A stretch of 48,521 nucleotides of DNA from Myxococcales bacterium (GTDB lineage: Bacteria; Myxococcota_A; Polyangia; Polyangiales; Polyangiaceae), in assembly GCA_021847645.1 (NCBI GenBank), contig JAJZQG010000032.1, positions 1 through 48,521 on the forward strand, in the 5' to 3' direction. Every line of letters begins with the position of its first letter. Within the stretch, counting starts at the first letter, position 1. The position numbers and the translations under genes are program-made. The notes under the pieces are model-generated. The model saw only the letters and a program-made list of their open reading frames with translations. It ran no database searches and had not been told where the DNA came from. Below are positions 35,919 to 44,153 of the stretch, piece after piece.

Positions 35919-36335
35919 TCACCGGATCGCGAGGATAGTGCCGCCCACGATCATCGCAACGCCCAGCCCCAAGCGCCATGAGATGGGCTCCTTCAAGAAG
36001 ACCGCGGCGAGCACGATCGTCAGGGCAAGGCTGAGCTTGTCGATCGGCGCAACCCGCGAAGCCGGTCCGAGTTGAAGCGCCCGGAAGTACGCGAGCCAGG
36101 AGACTCCCGTTGCAATGCCCGATAGGACCAGGAAAAGCAGCGAGCGCCGGGACACGCTCCCCAGGCCCCGAAGGTCTCCCCCGGCGGCCGCGATCCCCCA
36201 TGCGAACACCAGGATCACAACCGTGCGAATCGCAGTCGCCAGATTCGAGGGAACCCCCTGTACGCCTACCTTGGCGAGGATGGCTGTCGCTGACGCGGCA
36301 GCCGCGGAGATCAATGCGTAGACCCACCAGCTCAT
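35919..36335 (-). CDS. Half-size EamA-family transporter
   Basis: This 138-residue hydrophobic protein has four or five helices and one EamA repeat: WVYALISAAAASATAILAKV, AIRTVVILVFAWGIA and ISWRLGLGVAMIVGGTIL. Such half-size members act as homodimers in small-metabolite export. AAGGAG precedes the ATG at 36335. It is last in the leftward run from the HEAT gene but 177 bp from its neighbour, so it may have its own promoter. It converges on the sulfatase-like gene; a short hairpin TGCGG-GGTT-CCGCA lies between them. Substrate unknown. Confidence 0.85.
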   Translation of the reverse strand: MSWWVYALISAAAASATAILAKVGVQGVPSNLATAIRTVVILVFAWGIAAAGGDLRGLGSVSRRSLLFLVLSGIATGVSWLAYFRALQLGPASRVAPIDKLSLALTIVLAAVFLKEPISWRLGLGVAMIVGGTILAIR

Positions 36336-36512
36336 GTTGCTCCTTGCGCACTGTTGGATGCACCGTCATTCCCTCCCCGGTTATCAATCGTTGTCTCAAC
36401 AGCAGTTGTTTCGGCCGTGCGGAGCCGACACCGCCATCGTCGGCGAACTCGACCGGCGTGCTCCATGCAGGCCTCACCGGCGCCGCGGGCGAACCGCGGC
36501 CCGTTTTGGCTT
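36336..36512 (-). other. Gap with a GC-rich hairpin
   Basis: On the minus strand, just after the phosphatase-superfamily gene, the perfect inverted repeat GCCGCGG-TTCGC-CCGCGGC forms a stem without a T-run. Some words recall the fluoride aptamer (GAGTTCGCC), but the AAC and 3' pseudoknot strands are missing. No gene is seen. Confidence 0.35.
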
Positions 36513-39140
36513 TTAGTGCGCATCGCGCGCCCCGAGAGGCCGGAACGTGCCTGCTGCATCGATGACTGCACATCCTGCTTCGTCGAGGGACCCACGCGCC
36601 TGGCAGTTTCTCAAGACATCCGCAAACAGCAGTATTGCCGTGGCGATCGCCAGGCTCAAGGCGGGGCCAGCGTCGCTCAACGTGCGGAACCCGGTCCAGT
36701 ACGATGTCCTGCAAACGAACAGCATCAGGGCGATCGTCGTAGCGCGCAGGGCTGTCACGCCCGCGAACATCACCAGCACTGCTCTTCGGTCGTGCGAGCC
36801 CGCCCTCCGAAAGAACACCGCGAGCAGAAGCAGGTCGGCGGCGACGTACTTCCAAACCAGCGAGCTGGCGATCCGCAGGCCGGATGCGCGGGGGTCACCG
36901 AACGATCCAGCGCCGAAATCCATCGAGGTGAAGTCAAGTCCACGCTGCAGGCCCACGCGCGCGAGGTAGGCGAGGCAGAACAGCAGCGTGACCATCAGCG
37001 CTGCCATCCAAGGACTGGAGAACATGGCATAGGGCAGCCGCTGCCTGGAGTAGGGGGCTGTACGACCGGACAGCGTGCGACCTGCAATCTCGGCAAAGGC
37101 CAGGCAGGCAAGCAGGGGGAGTACTTCTTCGTCTCGCGAAACCAGCGCCCAGCCGCCTAAACCGGCGCCGATTCCCAACAGTGGTAGGCCGCGCATGAGG
37201 GCTGCGGTGCTCACTGCCGGCAGCAGTAGTATTCCGCCCACTCCCATCCACGCAGGAGCAACTCTGCGGAGCAAGAGAGCGCCCAGCGCAAGGCCGATCG
37301 CCGCAGTGGGCTGCCACCATCGCGTCCCAGGGGTTCTGCGCCACACGAATAGAAGCCATGCACTGGCTACCGCAAGGTCGACCGCAAGCAGATGGCGCGG
37401 ATGGCTTCCCAACCACGTGGGCAGAGGCTCCTGCTGCTGGATCGCAAAGGGCAGCAGGAAGGCCGCGGAAAGCGCGAGAATCGCAAGATCGCCCCAGGAC
37501 GCTTGCCGGCGCGCACCTGCCAGCCACCCGCCTCGACTCTCTGCGTCGAGGCCGAAACCAACAAGCACCCCCGAAACCAACAGCACCACCCACGCCATGG
37601 CCTGGGTGTTTGACGTGTACGAGCACGCGAGCGCGCCCGGCAGCAGCACCCATGCGAGTTCAGGGAATCTTTGGTACAGGCGCACTGCGCATTGCGGCCG
37701 CAGCAGGCCGAGCAAGAGGGAAATGCCGCTGACCGAGAACAGTACCGCGCGCGTAACGTTGTGCCACGGCGGGCTGATGCGCTCCACGTGAAGCGTGAGC
37801 GCGACACTTGTCGCGCACATCAAGAGGCAACCCAGCGTCCAGCGCCAGGTTCGCATCGCCTGGTTCTCTGGCAGGACCCTGCGCGCGAGTAGCGGCAACA
37901 GGCCGGTCAGGAGCGCCAACGCCGCAGCCATCAGCGCGGCGCCTCGCAGTCCGCGCGTAGATTGAACATTGTCAAGCGCGCGGTCCAACGTCTTCACAGC
38001 GTTGCGGCTTGCCTGAATTCTGGCCTGCGGTGTGGCCGCCGCATCCAAGCAGGCGTTCCGAGTTTGCTGCATGGCCTTCACGGCGTCGTGAAGCTCCATA
38101 GCCGCCGCAAAGTCTATAGCGCGTTGCGCGTCGTGGCAGGCGAGTTCCGATGCACGGTTCGGCGGAACCTCGAGCATCTGCGTGATCACCGTTCCGCGCG
38201 CGTGCTTCGGCGCACGCACGCCCACGAGCGCTGCCACCGTCGGGCCTATATCAACCTGGTCCATCACACCAAGGTCGATCCCGCCGCGGATTCCCAGACC
38301 GTAGGCGAAAAACGGGCTGCGCCGCACAAGAGGGATATCCGATCCATGTGCACCGGTGTCGGTCGCGCCGTGATCGCTCATGAACATTACCGTGGCATCG
38401 GCGGGGAGCGCCTCCAACAGCCTCTCCAGGTCGGAGTCGAACCTTCGCAGGAACGCTGCGAATCGCTCGGAGGCTGGGCCGTAGGCGTGGCCCAAATGAT
38501 CCGTGGCGACGAAGTGTACCACGAGCACGTTCGGTAGCCGTCCGCCCTCGACCAACGCGTGGGCTGCAGCAAGGATCTGCGGCGAGGAGTCTACCTCTAG
38601 CGACATCGCCGCGTCGTCGTGGACCTGAGGTTCGAAGCTTCCCACCATCTGCGTCCAGACAATGTCCCCCACAAGCCCGGTAGTCAGTCCTGCTCTACGC
38701 GCCGAGTTCATCACGTCATCGAACCGTGTGCGGCCCGCCTGCAGGTTCGTAATCACTTCTGCGAAGTCGCCGCGCTGGCCTGTGGCCATGGCGAGAACGG
38801 CGGCCGAGGTCATGGTGATGCGGCCGGCGATCAACTCGCCGTGCGTGTGGTCACGCATGTTCCTGGCGATGTTGGGGGCACGCGCCGGGTCGATCGCGTA
38901 GTCATAGCGAAGGCCGTCCGCAATCATGTACACGAGCTTCTTCGTAAGCGGCTCGCCCACTTGCGCCTGCGTCTCGAACTCGGGCACCTCTGGCAAACGC
39001 ATCAACTCGCGCAGCACAACCACCGCGGTCCACGCCGAACCAAGCACGAGCAGCACTGCGACAAGAGCGACAGAGATCGACTTGGGGGTATTAGAGTTCT
39101 TCACTTTAGCCGATCCGCGAGATGCTCGCCCTTGGCGCAT
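36513..39140 (-). CDS. Alkaline-phosphatase-superfamily membrane protein (PIG-N/PIG-O-like)
   Basis: This ~875-residue protein has one N-terminal membrane helix. A catalytic domain at ~40-330 follows: YMIADGLRYDYA, MTSAAVLAMATGQRG with a Thr/Ser nucleophile, VHFVATDHLGHAYGP and MSDHGATDTGAHG. About a dozen further helices fill the C-terminal half. This is the architecture of GPI ethanolamine-phosphate transferases and related phosphodiesterases, with metal ligands in IADG, ATDH and SDHG. It may modify a periplasmic lipid or glycan with a phospho-group. Start MRQGRASRG at 39140 overlaps the PAP2 gene by 35 bases. A GTG at 39104, just after the PAP2 stop, and an ATG at 39167 are alternatives. 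Substrate unknown. Confidence 0.82.
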   Translation of the reverse strand: MRQGRASRGSAKVKNSNTPKSISVALVAVLLVLGSAWTAVVVLRELMRLPEVPEFETQAQVGEPLTKKLVYMIADGLRYDYAIDPARAPNIARNMRDHTHGELIAGRITMTSAAVLAMATGQRGDFAEVITNLQAGRTRFDDVMNSARRAGLTTGLVGDIVWTQMVGSFEPQVHDDAAMSLEVDSSPQILAAAHALVEGGRLPNVLVVHFVATDHLGHAYGPASERFAAFLRRFDSDLERLLEALPADATVMFMSDHGATDTGAHGSDIPLVRRSPFFAYGLGIRGGIDLGVMDQVDIGPTVAALVGVRAPKHARGTVITQMLEVPPNRASELACHDAQRAIDFAAAMELHDAVKAMQQTRNACLDAAATPQARIQASRNAVKTLDRALDNVQSTRGLRGAALMAAALALLTGLLPLLARRVLPENQAMRTWRWTLGCLLMCATSVALTLHVERISPPWHNVTRAVLFSVSGISLLLGLLRPQCAVRLYQRFPELAWVLLPGALACSYTSNTQAMAWVVLLVSGVLVGFGLDAESRGGWLAGARRQASWGDLAILALSAAFLLPFAIQQQEPLPTWLGSHPRHLLAVDLAVASAWLLFVWRRTPGTRWWQPTAAIGLALGALLLRRVAPAWMGVGGILLLPAVSTAALMRGLPLLGIGAGLGGWALVSRDEEVLPLLACLAFAEIAGRTLSGRTAPYSRQRLPYAMFSSPWMAALMVTLLFCLAYLARVGLQRGLDFTSMDFGAGSFGDPRASGLRIASSLVWKYVAADLLLLAVFFRRAGSHDRRAVLVMFAGVTALRATTIALMLFVCRTSYWTGFRTLSDAGPALSLAIATAILLFADVLRNCQARGSLDEAGCAVIDAAGTFRPLGARDAH

Positions 39141-39729
39141 CGTCACCCGTAACCGTCCTCTCATCACACGGGTTCACAACGTTGGCTCCCGACCAGCGCG
39201 ACCGGCACACGCGCCCGCCAACGACGCCGAGAACGCTGCCCAGTATCGCTGACCCGATCACGTCGGATGGAAAATGCACGCCGAGATAGACGCGGGAGAG
39301 TGCCACTCCGAAGGCCAGCATGAGGAGCACCACGCTCGCTACCATGCGACTCTGGCGCTGGATCCTCGTTGAGTACGTCGCGAGCGTCAAGACGAACGCC
39401 GCGAACGCGAAGCTCCCAGTAGTGTGCCCGCTCGGAAACGAGTAGTCCGTGGGTGCTCCCCACAGTGAACGCACCCCTTCGATAGAAACGCAGGGGCGCA
39501 GGCGGTGCACGGCGCGCTTGAGGAGGAAGACCACTGCAGACGTCACGAGCAAGAGCGCCGTTGTGCTAACGGCGAAACCCCGGGTTCGACGGATGCAGTA
39601 GAGCGGGAAGAGCGCCAGCATGCTCCAGCCACTACCGATCAACGTGAGCACAATCATCGTCGTGAGCACGCCGGATCGGCCGGGGCCGTACAGATCGTGG
39701 AACAGGCGCAGATCCAGTTCATGAAGCAT
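39106..39729 (-). CDS. Membrane PAP2-family phosphatase (undecaprenyl-pyrophosphatase-like)
   Basis: This 207-residue protein has about five or six membrane helices and intact PAP2 motifs: KRAVHRLRP (71-79), FPSGHTT (98-104) and SRVYLGVHFPSD (145-156; R146, H152, D156). Size and topology match BcrC/PgpB-type enzymes that hydrolyse undecaprenyl pyrophosphate or phosphatidylglycerol phosphate. GGAGG precedes ATG 39729; a longer frame to 39762 has no such site. It lies between a PAP2 remnant and a phosphatase-superfamily gene. It is a different PAP2 subfamily from the exported enzyme at 26854. Confidence 0.9.
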   Translation of the reverse strand: MLHELDLRLFHDLYGPGRSGVLTTMIVLTLIGSGWSMLALFPLYCIRRTRGFAVSTTALLLVTSAVVFLLKRAVHRLRPCVSIEGVRSLWGAPTDYSFPSGHTTGSFAFAAFVLTLATYSTRIQRQSRMVASVVLLMLAFGVALSRVYLGVHFPSDVIGSAILGSVLGVVGGRVCRSRWSGANVVNPCDERTVTGDDAPRASISRIG

Positions 39730-39763
39730 GGTACCTCCGGAACCTTTGCTTGATCGCCTCATC

Positions 39764-39914
39764 GATCATCATTTGGATCACCTGCGGGCCGGCGGTGCTC
39801 AGGACGGGAGAGCTCTCCGACCGCGGTGCGTGGGACAAGAGGGAGTGGCGTGATAGCGAACCCCACGAGCACCATCCAGACCAGTGGGCGAGCCGATGCC
39901 CGCAAACGGCCGGC
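39764..39914 (-). pseudogene. Decayed C-terminal fragment of a PAP2 paralog
   Basis: Two blocks in different frames match the PAP2 enzyme at 26854-27726. The first (39914-39855) reads RPLVWMVLVGFA, against APLVWVVGMGFA. The second (39841-39764) reads HAPRSESSPVLSTAGPQVIQ, against HAPRTESTPVAGVTASPQVT. The DNA also aligns, for example gcgaaccccacgagcaccat against gcgaaccccatgcccaccac. About 35 residues between the blocks, including the third catalytic motif, are deleted, and the frame is shifted. The N-terminal part is absent. It sits between the CaCA gene and the intact PAP2 gene. Confidence 0.7.
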
Positions 39915-39945
39915 GAGGGCCAGGTCCGAATTGTAGGATCCATCT

Positions 39946-41157
39946 TCATTCCCTCCCGGATACCAACGTTCGGATCGTTGTCGCAACTTCACGAGCCCGA
40001 AACGCCATGATGGCCGCAGAGGCCATCAGGTACATGATCGCCAGGGTCAGTCGTTGGTCCTCCGAACGCAGCGCGAAGGGAAGAACGAACGAGCCAACCA
40101 GAATGGCTGCGGTCACGGCGGTGAGGCGAAGGTTTACCAACAACGCCACGCCGAGCATTGTTTGCCCCGCAGTGAGCAGGAACTCGGCCGTCTGACGCGC
40201 ATCAAGGGGAAGCCACCAGCCTCCACCGCCCGCCCAACAGGCAAACGGCAGCCCGCCGACCAGCAAGGTCCACTGGTTCAGCTTCGAGGAAAGCAGCGCA
40301 GTCATGGCCATGGCGCGATGTCCGCGCGCGGCCAGGGTCCCTGCGACCACGAGCTCTGGCGCTTCTGAGGCGAGGGGTGCCAGCCACTGCACGGCGAGGA
40401 ACTCACTGAGGCCCATCGAGCGCGCCGCTCCAAGGAGAGCATTCGCAAAGGGGCCGACAACGGCTGCAATCACCACGGCAGAGACGAGGAACAACGCAGC
40501 TATCGCAACTCGGCGAATGGGACGCCCGAGATGTCCCAGCCAATAGGCTACACCGACCAGCTCAGGTTCCGTGGACGGTGCGTGGGATGCGCGCCACAGA
40601 TATGCGAGGAACAAGCCGATCAATACTGCCCCGTCGTACAGCCAGATGCGCCCACGGAGCGGAATCAGCGCTGCGTACACCGTGACGACGGCGAGCCAAC
40701 CCAGCTCGAGGCGGTGCACCGGCTTCAAGAGAAGCGTCCGGCCTCTCCCGCTGAAGGCGCCCACGATGAGCACGAGAGGCCACCCGATCCCGACGAGCAA
40801 TCTGTTCGCGCCTGTCATGTTCGCAGCGGCGTACGTGGCGAATACCTGATCGGAGCCTGCTCGCCACGCGAAGTACAGATCGACGGCTGACTCGGGCATG
40901 ACCGCAACAAGAGCCAGCAGCATCATCGCGAGGTGTGCGGAGATCTCGCATTCCGCAGCCTCGGCCGCCCATGAAAGCAGAAAGGCCGCTGCGACTACTC
41001 CGGCGCCGTACACAAGCACGCCCATGAGCGGCGACAACGGCAAGCCGAGGCAACGCACCGCTACCGCGCTGGCAGCGAACACCAGTGCAGCCCCGAGCCT
41101 GAAGGCAGATCCCACGGAGCCTGCGCTGTTTCGAGGGTGTTCCTGGGCGCCGGTCAT
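39946..41157 (-). CDS. CaCA-family (Ca2+/cation exchanger-like) membrane protein
   Basis: This 403-residue protein has about 10-11 membrane helices and two inverted alpha-repeats: LALVAVMPESAVDLYFAW...GANRLLVG (~82-124, E89) and WLAPLASEAPELVVAG...LLSSKLNQWTLLVGG (~258-302, E265/E268). These are ion-binding regions of Ca2+ or Na+ exchangers (YrbG/CAX type). The usual A/GTS before PE is altered in both repeats (VAVMPES, SEAPE), so ion choice may differ. The start overlaps the HEAT stop by ATGA at 41154-41157, placing it in the fluoride-riboswitch unit. Export of Ca2+, or of another ion linked to fluoride stress, is inference. Confidence 0.85.
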   Translation of the reverse strand: MTGAQEHPRNSAGSVGSAFRLGAALVFAASAVAVRCLGLPLSPLMGVLVYGAGVVAAAFLLSWAAEAAECEISAHLAMMLLALVAVMPESAVDLYFAWRAGSDQVFATYAAANMTGANRLLVGIGWPLVLIVGAFSGRGRTLLLKPVHRLELGWLAVVTVYAALIPLRGRIWLYDGAVLIGLFLAYLWRASHAPSTEPELVGVAYWLGHLGRPIRRVAIAALFLVSAVVIAAVVGPFANALLGAARSMGLSEFLAVQWLAPLASEAPELVVAGTLAARGHRAMAMTALLSSKLNQWTLLVGGLPFACWAGGGGWWLPLDARQTAEFLLTAGQTMLGVALLVNLRLTAVTAAILVGSFVLPFALRSEDQRLTLAIMYLMASAAIMAFRAREVATTIRTLVSGRE

Positions 41158-42491
41158 GGGATGTGCAACTCGGCGAGCAGACGTTCGGCCGCGGTCCGCA
41201 CGCGTACGCTGGCCCAGAGTCCATCGACGTAGCGATGAGGTGCTTGGGCGAGCTCGCGCAGCAACGGCTCGGCCTCCCGCCCACGTCGATGGATCATCAC
41301 CGAGGCGGTCTTGCGGACGTGCGCGTCGGAGTCTGTAAGCATCGTCGCGGCCAGACTCCGGTCCAGTGGGTTGATGCGTGGCAGCGCGCGAGCCAGAATG
41401 AGTCTGACGGTGGGTGAGGGGTCGCGCTGGAACGCCTTCAGAGCTTCGGCCACTTGGGGCGAGGTCTCGAGCGCCGCGGAGATTGCCTGCGCTGCCCTAG
41501 CTCGCACGCCGGAATCGGGGTCGTCGGACAGAGACGCCAACGCGCGGCACGCATCTTCCGTCGGGACTCGGCCAAGCAAGTCCACGACGAGCAGCTTCCT
41601 CCTCTTGCCCGAGTCGTCCACCGGCCACCGCCGCACGTGCGGAGTGAGACGGTCGATGACGCATGAGACATCAGCCTGCAGTGCTTCAAATGCCTGTTGG
41701 GCCCTGGACCAGTCGCGGGCGCCCAACGCGTCGATGAGGGTCTCGGCTGCCGTCGGGATCGCCGCGGGCCCGAAGCGCTCGCACAACGCCAGCGCGGCCG
41801 CGAAACGCACCTCCTGCTCCTCGTCCCAGAGCGCCCAGGTCAACGCAAGCGTGCACGCGCGGGTGCCGACGCGCCCGAGGATGGCCGCGATCGCTGCGCG
41901 GGCGGAGACGGATGTGGGCGCCTCGGCTTGCTCGCCGTCCGGCCTCGATATCAAGGCTCGGCACAACGCAGGCTCCGCCTTGGGTCCCAAGCTTGCGAGG
42001 GCTTCCATGACCTCGTCTCGCGCCATGTCGTCGCGCAGGCATTGGATCATGAGCGGCACAGCCCGCGTGTCGCCCAACCATCCCAGGGCCCTCGCACAAC
42101 CCGGGGCTCTGCGTGCTGCGAACACTTCCAGTATCGCGTCAGCGCACGCGACGTCCCCCATGCGCCCCAGATGCCGCGCGATGCAGTTGATGACCGCGCG
42201 TTCTGACAAGTCGAGGACCGGCTCGAGGCGGCGCGAGCCGCTGTCGCGAAGGGCCCGGACCAGGGCCTGTCGCGCATCGCGCGAGCCGATGATCGCGAGG
42301 GCGTCCGCGGCGAGGCAGCGCGGTTGGAACAAGACGTCCGACGGCCCTCGCACCATGAGCTCGAGAGGTCCGACCGCCTCCGCACCGAAAGCGACTACTG
42401 TTGGCAGAAGCTTTGGCCCCTCGGTCAGATCACCAAGCCGCTCGACCAGAGCTTCTGGGCCTGTTCGTGATCGGTCTTCCGGCCGCTGCAT
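41154..42491 (-). CDS. HEAT-repeat protein under a fluoride riboswitch
   Basis: This 445-residue soluble protein is built almost wholly of HEAT/PBS-lyase-type helical pairs, for example CLAADALAIIGSRDARQALV, RAVINCIARHLGRMGDVACA, GCARALGWLGDTRAVPLMIQ, ARAAIAAILGRVGTRACTLA, VRARAAQAISAALE and VRKTASVMIHRRG. Such solenoids scaffold protein contacts; no catalytic motif is seen. It is the first gene behind its own promoter and fluoride aptamer. GGGAG (42504-42500) lies 8 bases before the ATG and within a hairpin that can hide it. Translational coupling to the CaCA exchanger suggests the two work together, perhaps with the HEAT protein as a cytosolic regulator. Confidence 0.85.
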   Translation of the reverse strand: MQRPEDRSRTGPEALVERLGDLTEGPKLLPTVVAFGAEAVGPLELMVRGPSDVLFQPRCLAADALAIIGSRDARQALVRALRDSGSRRLEPVLDLSERAVINCIARHLGRMGDVACADAILEVFAARRAPGCARALGWLGDTRAVPLMIQCLRDDMARDEVMEALASLGPKAEPALCRALISRPDGEQAEAPTSVSARAAIAAILGRVGTRACTLALTWALWDEEQEVRFAAALALCERFGPAAIPTAAETLIDALGARDWSRAQQAFEALQADVSCVIDRLTPHVRRWPVDDSGKRRKLLVVDLLGRVPTEDACRALASLSDDPDSGVRARAAQAISAALETSPQVAEALKAFQRDPSPTVRLILARALPRINPLDRSLAATMLTDSDAHVRKTASVMIHRRGREAEPLLRELAQAPHRYVDGLWASVRVRTAAERLLAELHIP

Positions 42492-42494
42492 CGT

Positions 42495-42568
42495 GATGAC
42501 TCCCTGCGCCAGGAGTCATCATCCGCTCGTGCTACCGGGCGGCGGTTTGAGGGCGAACTCCATCACCC
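42495..42568 (-). promoter_or_regulatory. Fluoride riboswitch controlling translation of the HEAT/CaCA unit
   Basis: On the minus strand, GGTGATGGAGTTCGCC (42567-42552) is followed by CTCAAACCGCC, a CCGC...GCGG stem and GATGATGACTCC. This is an almost canonical crcB-motif aptamer. The 3' strand GATGACTCC (42520-42512) is perfectly complementary over 9 bp to GGAGTCATC (42503-42495), with an 8-base loop. That second strand contains the Shine-Dalgarno of the HEAT gene. Without fluoride the hairpin would hide the ribosome site. With fluoride the pseudoknot (GGAGT with ACTCC) would capture ACTCC and free it. The mechanism is inferred from pairing. Confidence 0.95.
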
Positions 42569-42575
42569 TGGTCGT

Positions 42576-42604
42576 TCTGTAGGCTTTGTCGCTGGGTGCG
42601 TCAA
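42576..42604 (-). promoter_or_regulatory. HEAT/CaCA promoter
   Basis: On the minus strand TTGACG (42604-42599), a 17-bp spacer and TACAGA (42581-42576) lie ~50 bp beyond the stop of the MutS-like gene. Transcription would start near 42569, at the first base of the aptamer. Readthrough from the MutS-like operon is also possible. Confidence 0.5.
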
Positions 42605-42653
42605 TGGTGCACGCCCCGAGCGCGCGTTTTTTTCCGCCCCGCCTCGCCAGGTG

Positions 42654-44153
42654 TCATCCGTCGGAGCCGAAGATCCGCTGGTAAAGATCCTTGCCGTGGC
42701 TTGTCGCGAGAGGTTCTCCCTCCACCAGCCTGAAGGTGCGGGTGCCGTCCTCGAGGCGTTCGGCTCGCAGGAACAGAACACCAGCGACCCCGTGTGCAAA
42801 GAGCTCCCGCGCGAACGCGTGCAGGTGGGTCACGAACAAGACCTTGACCCTCTTCTGGCGCAATGCCGACACCACTTGCCGAGCGATTTCCGACCCCTCC
42901 CGTTCGTTCGTGGCGGCGAACGACTCGTTGAACAGCACCATGGCGCCGGGTTCGAGGCGATCGACTAGTTCGCTCAGACGCACCAGCTCCTCGTCGAGCT
43001 TCCCACTCTTGAGCGTCGCGTCCTCCTCGCGCTTGTAGTGGGTGAAGAGCCCTGGAGTCACCTCGCCGTCGAATGACTCCGCGGCGACGAACATGCCGCA
43101 TTGCATCATCAGCTGCGCCACGCCGAGGCTGCGCAGGAAGCTCGATTTCCCCCCTTGGTTCGCGCCCGTCATCAGGAGCAGGCTCTTGCCATGGGCGTCG
43201 CACGCGTTGCCCACCACCCTGCGCTGCATCTGCAGCGCGAGAGACGGGTCATACAAGCCGCGGGCGCGCAGCTCGAGCTGTCCGGCCGGCAGCGGGTTCG
43301 GGAAGCAAATCGGTTCTCCCAGCGCAACCAGCCTCTCTTGCAGGTTCAGGCAGCCGATGTAGAAGGCCAGCTCCGCGCGAAGCATCCGGAAGAAGCCCTC
43401 GATGTGGTCGACGGCCTGCGCGAGCATGTTGGCGACCTGGTTGATTCCGCGATCGCGCAGTTCCGACAGGGCCCGAGCTCCAGCTTCGTCTCGCTCGGCC
43501 AGGCGGAAAGTATACGATGGCGGTCGCTCCACCAGGCGACGTAGCCAGTGCCGGTCATCCTTGGTTGGGTGGCGAAGAACGTAGCCTCGCCCTGCGTTGC
43601 CAGGCCCCAACTCGGCGCTAATCAACGTGCCTCTCTTGAACTTCAGTTCGGCAAGGTGCACGCCGATGCGAGCCAGGTAGTCGTCGGTCAGCTCGCTCTC
43701 CACAGCGCGGAAGAGGGAGCAGAAGCCCTCAGAAGCGAAACTCGCCGCGTGCGCCCGCGCAGCGTCACGCAGTCGGCGCAGCATGACGGCGAACACCTGC
43801 ATCAGCTCCGAAGCTTCATAAAGGATGGAAGAAGGGTAGCGACTCAGGACGCCGAAGAACCCCCTGCGTCTTCCCTCGATTGCCTCTGAAGTCAGCGCAT
43901 AGAGCTCGCGCGAGGCCAGCGGATTGGCCAGCGCGTCCTGCACGCCTGCTTGCCGGTATCGAATGGTCTCGGGGTCGTTGCCCCAGCCGGTAAGCAAGGC
44001 CCTGTGTGCCACGTCAAAGATGACCTTGTCATCGCCCGCCATCGCTTCAAGCAAGGTGGGCAGAGCCAGATCTTGCATCAACGCGGGTTCGTTCCACGGC
44101 AATGGCTGCTGCAGATCGAAGTCGCGATCCCGGTGCATCAGCAATGCCTTCAT
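42654..44153 (-). CDS. MutS-like ATPase, second of a tandem pair
   Basis: This 499-residue protein has a helical N-terminal half (~1-310) resembling MutS core/lever domains and a C-terminal MutS ATPase: Walker A TGANQGGKSS (329-338), a KREEDATLKSGKLDEEL element like the MutS signature region, Walker B MVLFNES (405-411) and VTHLH (441-445). No mismatch-recognition or connector domain is present, nor the Smr domain of MutS2. Walker B has Asn where MutS has Asp (NE for DE), which may slow hydrolysis. It overlaps the upstream pair member by ATGA at 44150. MutS-like genes were reported with the crcB RNA motif. Substrate unknown. Confidence 0.85.
   Translation of the reverse strand: MKALLMHRDRDFDLQQPLPWNEPALMQDLALPTLLEAMAGDDKVIFDVAHRALLTGWGNDPETIRYRQAGVQDALANPLASRELYALTSEAIEGRRRGFFGVLSRYPSSILYEASELMQVFAVMLRRLRDAARAHAASFASEGFCSLFRAVESELTDDYLARIGVHLAELKFKRGTLISAELGPGNAGRGYVLRHPTKDDRHWLRRLVERPPSYTFRLAERDEAGARALSELRDRGINQVANMLAQAVDHIEGFFRMLRAELAFYIGCLNLQERLVALGEPICFPNPLPAGQLELRARGLYDPSLALQMQRRVVGNACDAHGKSLLLMTGANQGGKSSFLRSLGVAQLMMQCGMFVAAESFDGEVTPGLFTHYKREEDATLKSGKLDEELVRLSELVDRLEPGAMVLFNESFAATNEREGSEIARQVVSALRQKRVKVLFVTHLHAFARELFAHGVAGVLFLRAERLEDGTRTFRLVEGEPLATSHGKDLYQRIFGSDG

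Noticed and set aside
36420..36480. Possible fifth fluoride aptamer on the minus strand (contains GAGTTCGCC near GGTGAGGCC).
   Set aside because: The AAC joining segment and a downstream strand able to pair with the loop (ACTCC or GGCCTC) are not present at the right distance.
39719..39992. Two short overlapping minus-strand open frames between the CaCA and PAP2 genes.
   Set aside because: Each contains one block of the decayed PAP2 copy in a different frame; they are better explained as a pseudogene than as genes.
42619..42633. GC stretch followed by seven T residues, looking like a plus-strand terminator.
   Set aside because: No plus-strand gene ends here, and on the minus strand the run is A, so it cannot terminate the MutS-like operon; no clear stem precedes it.
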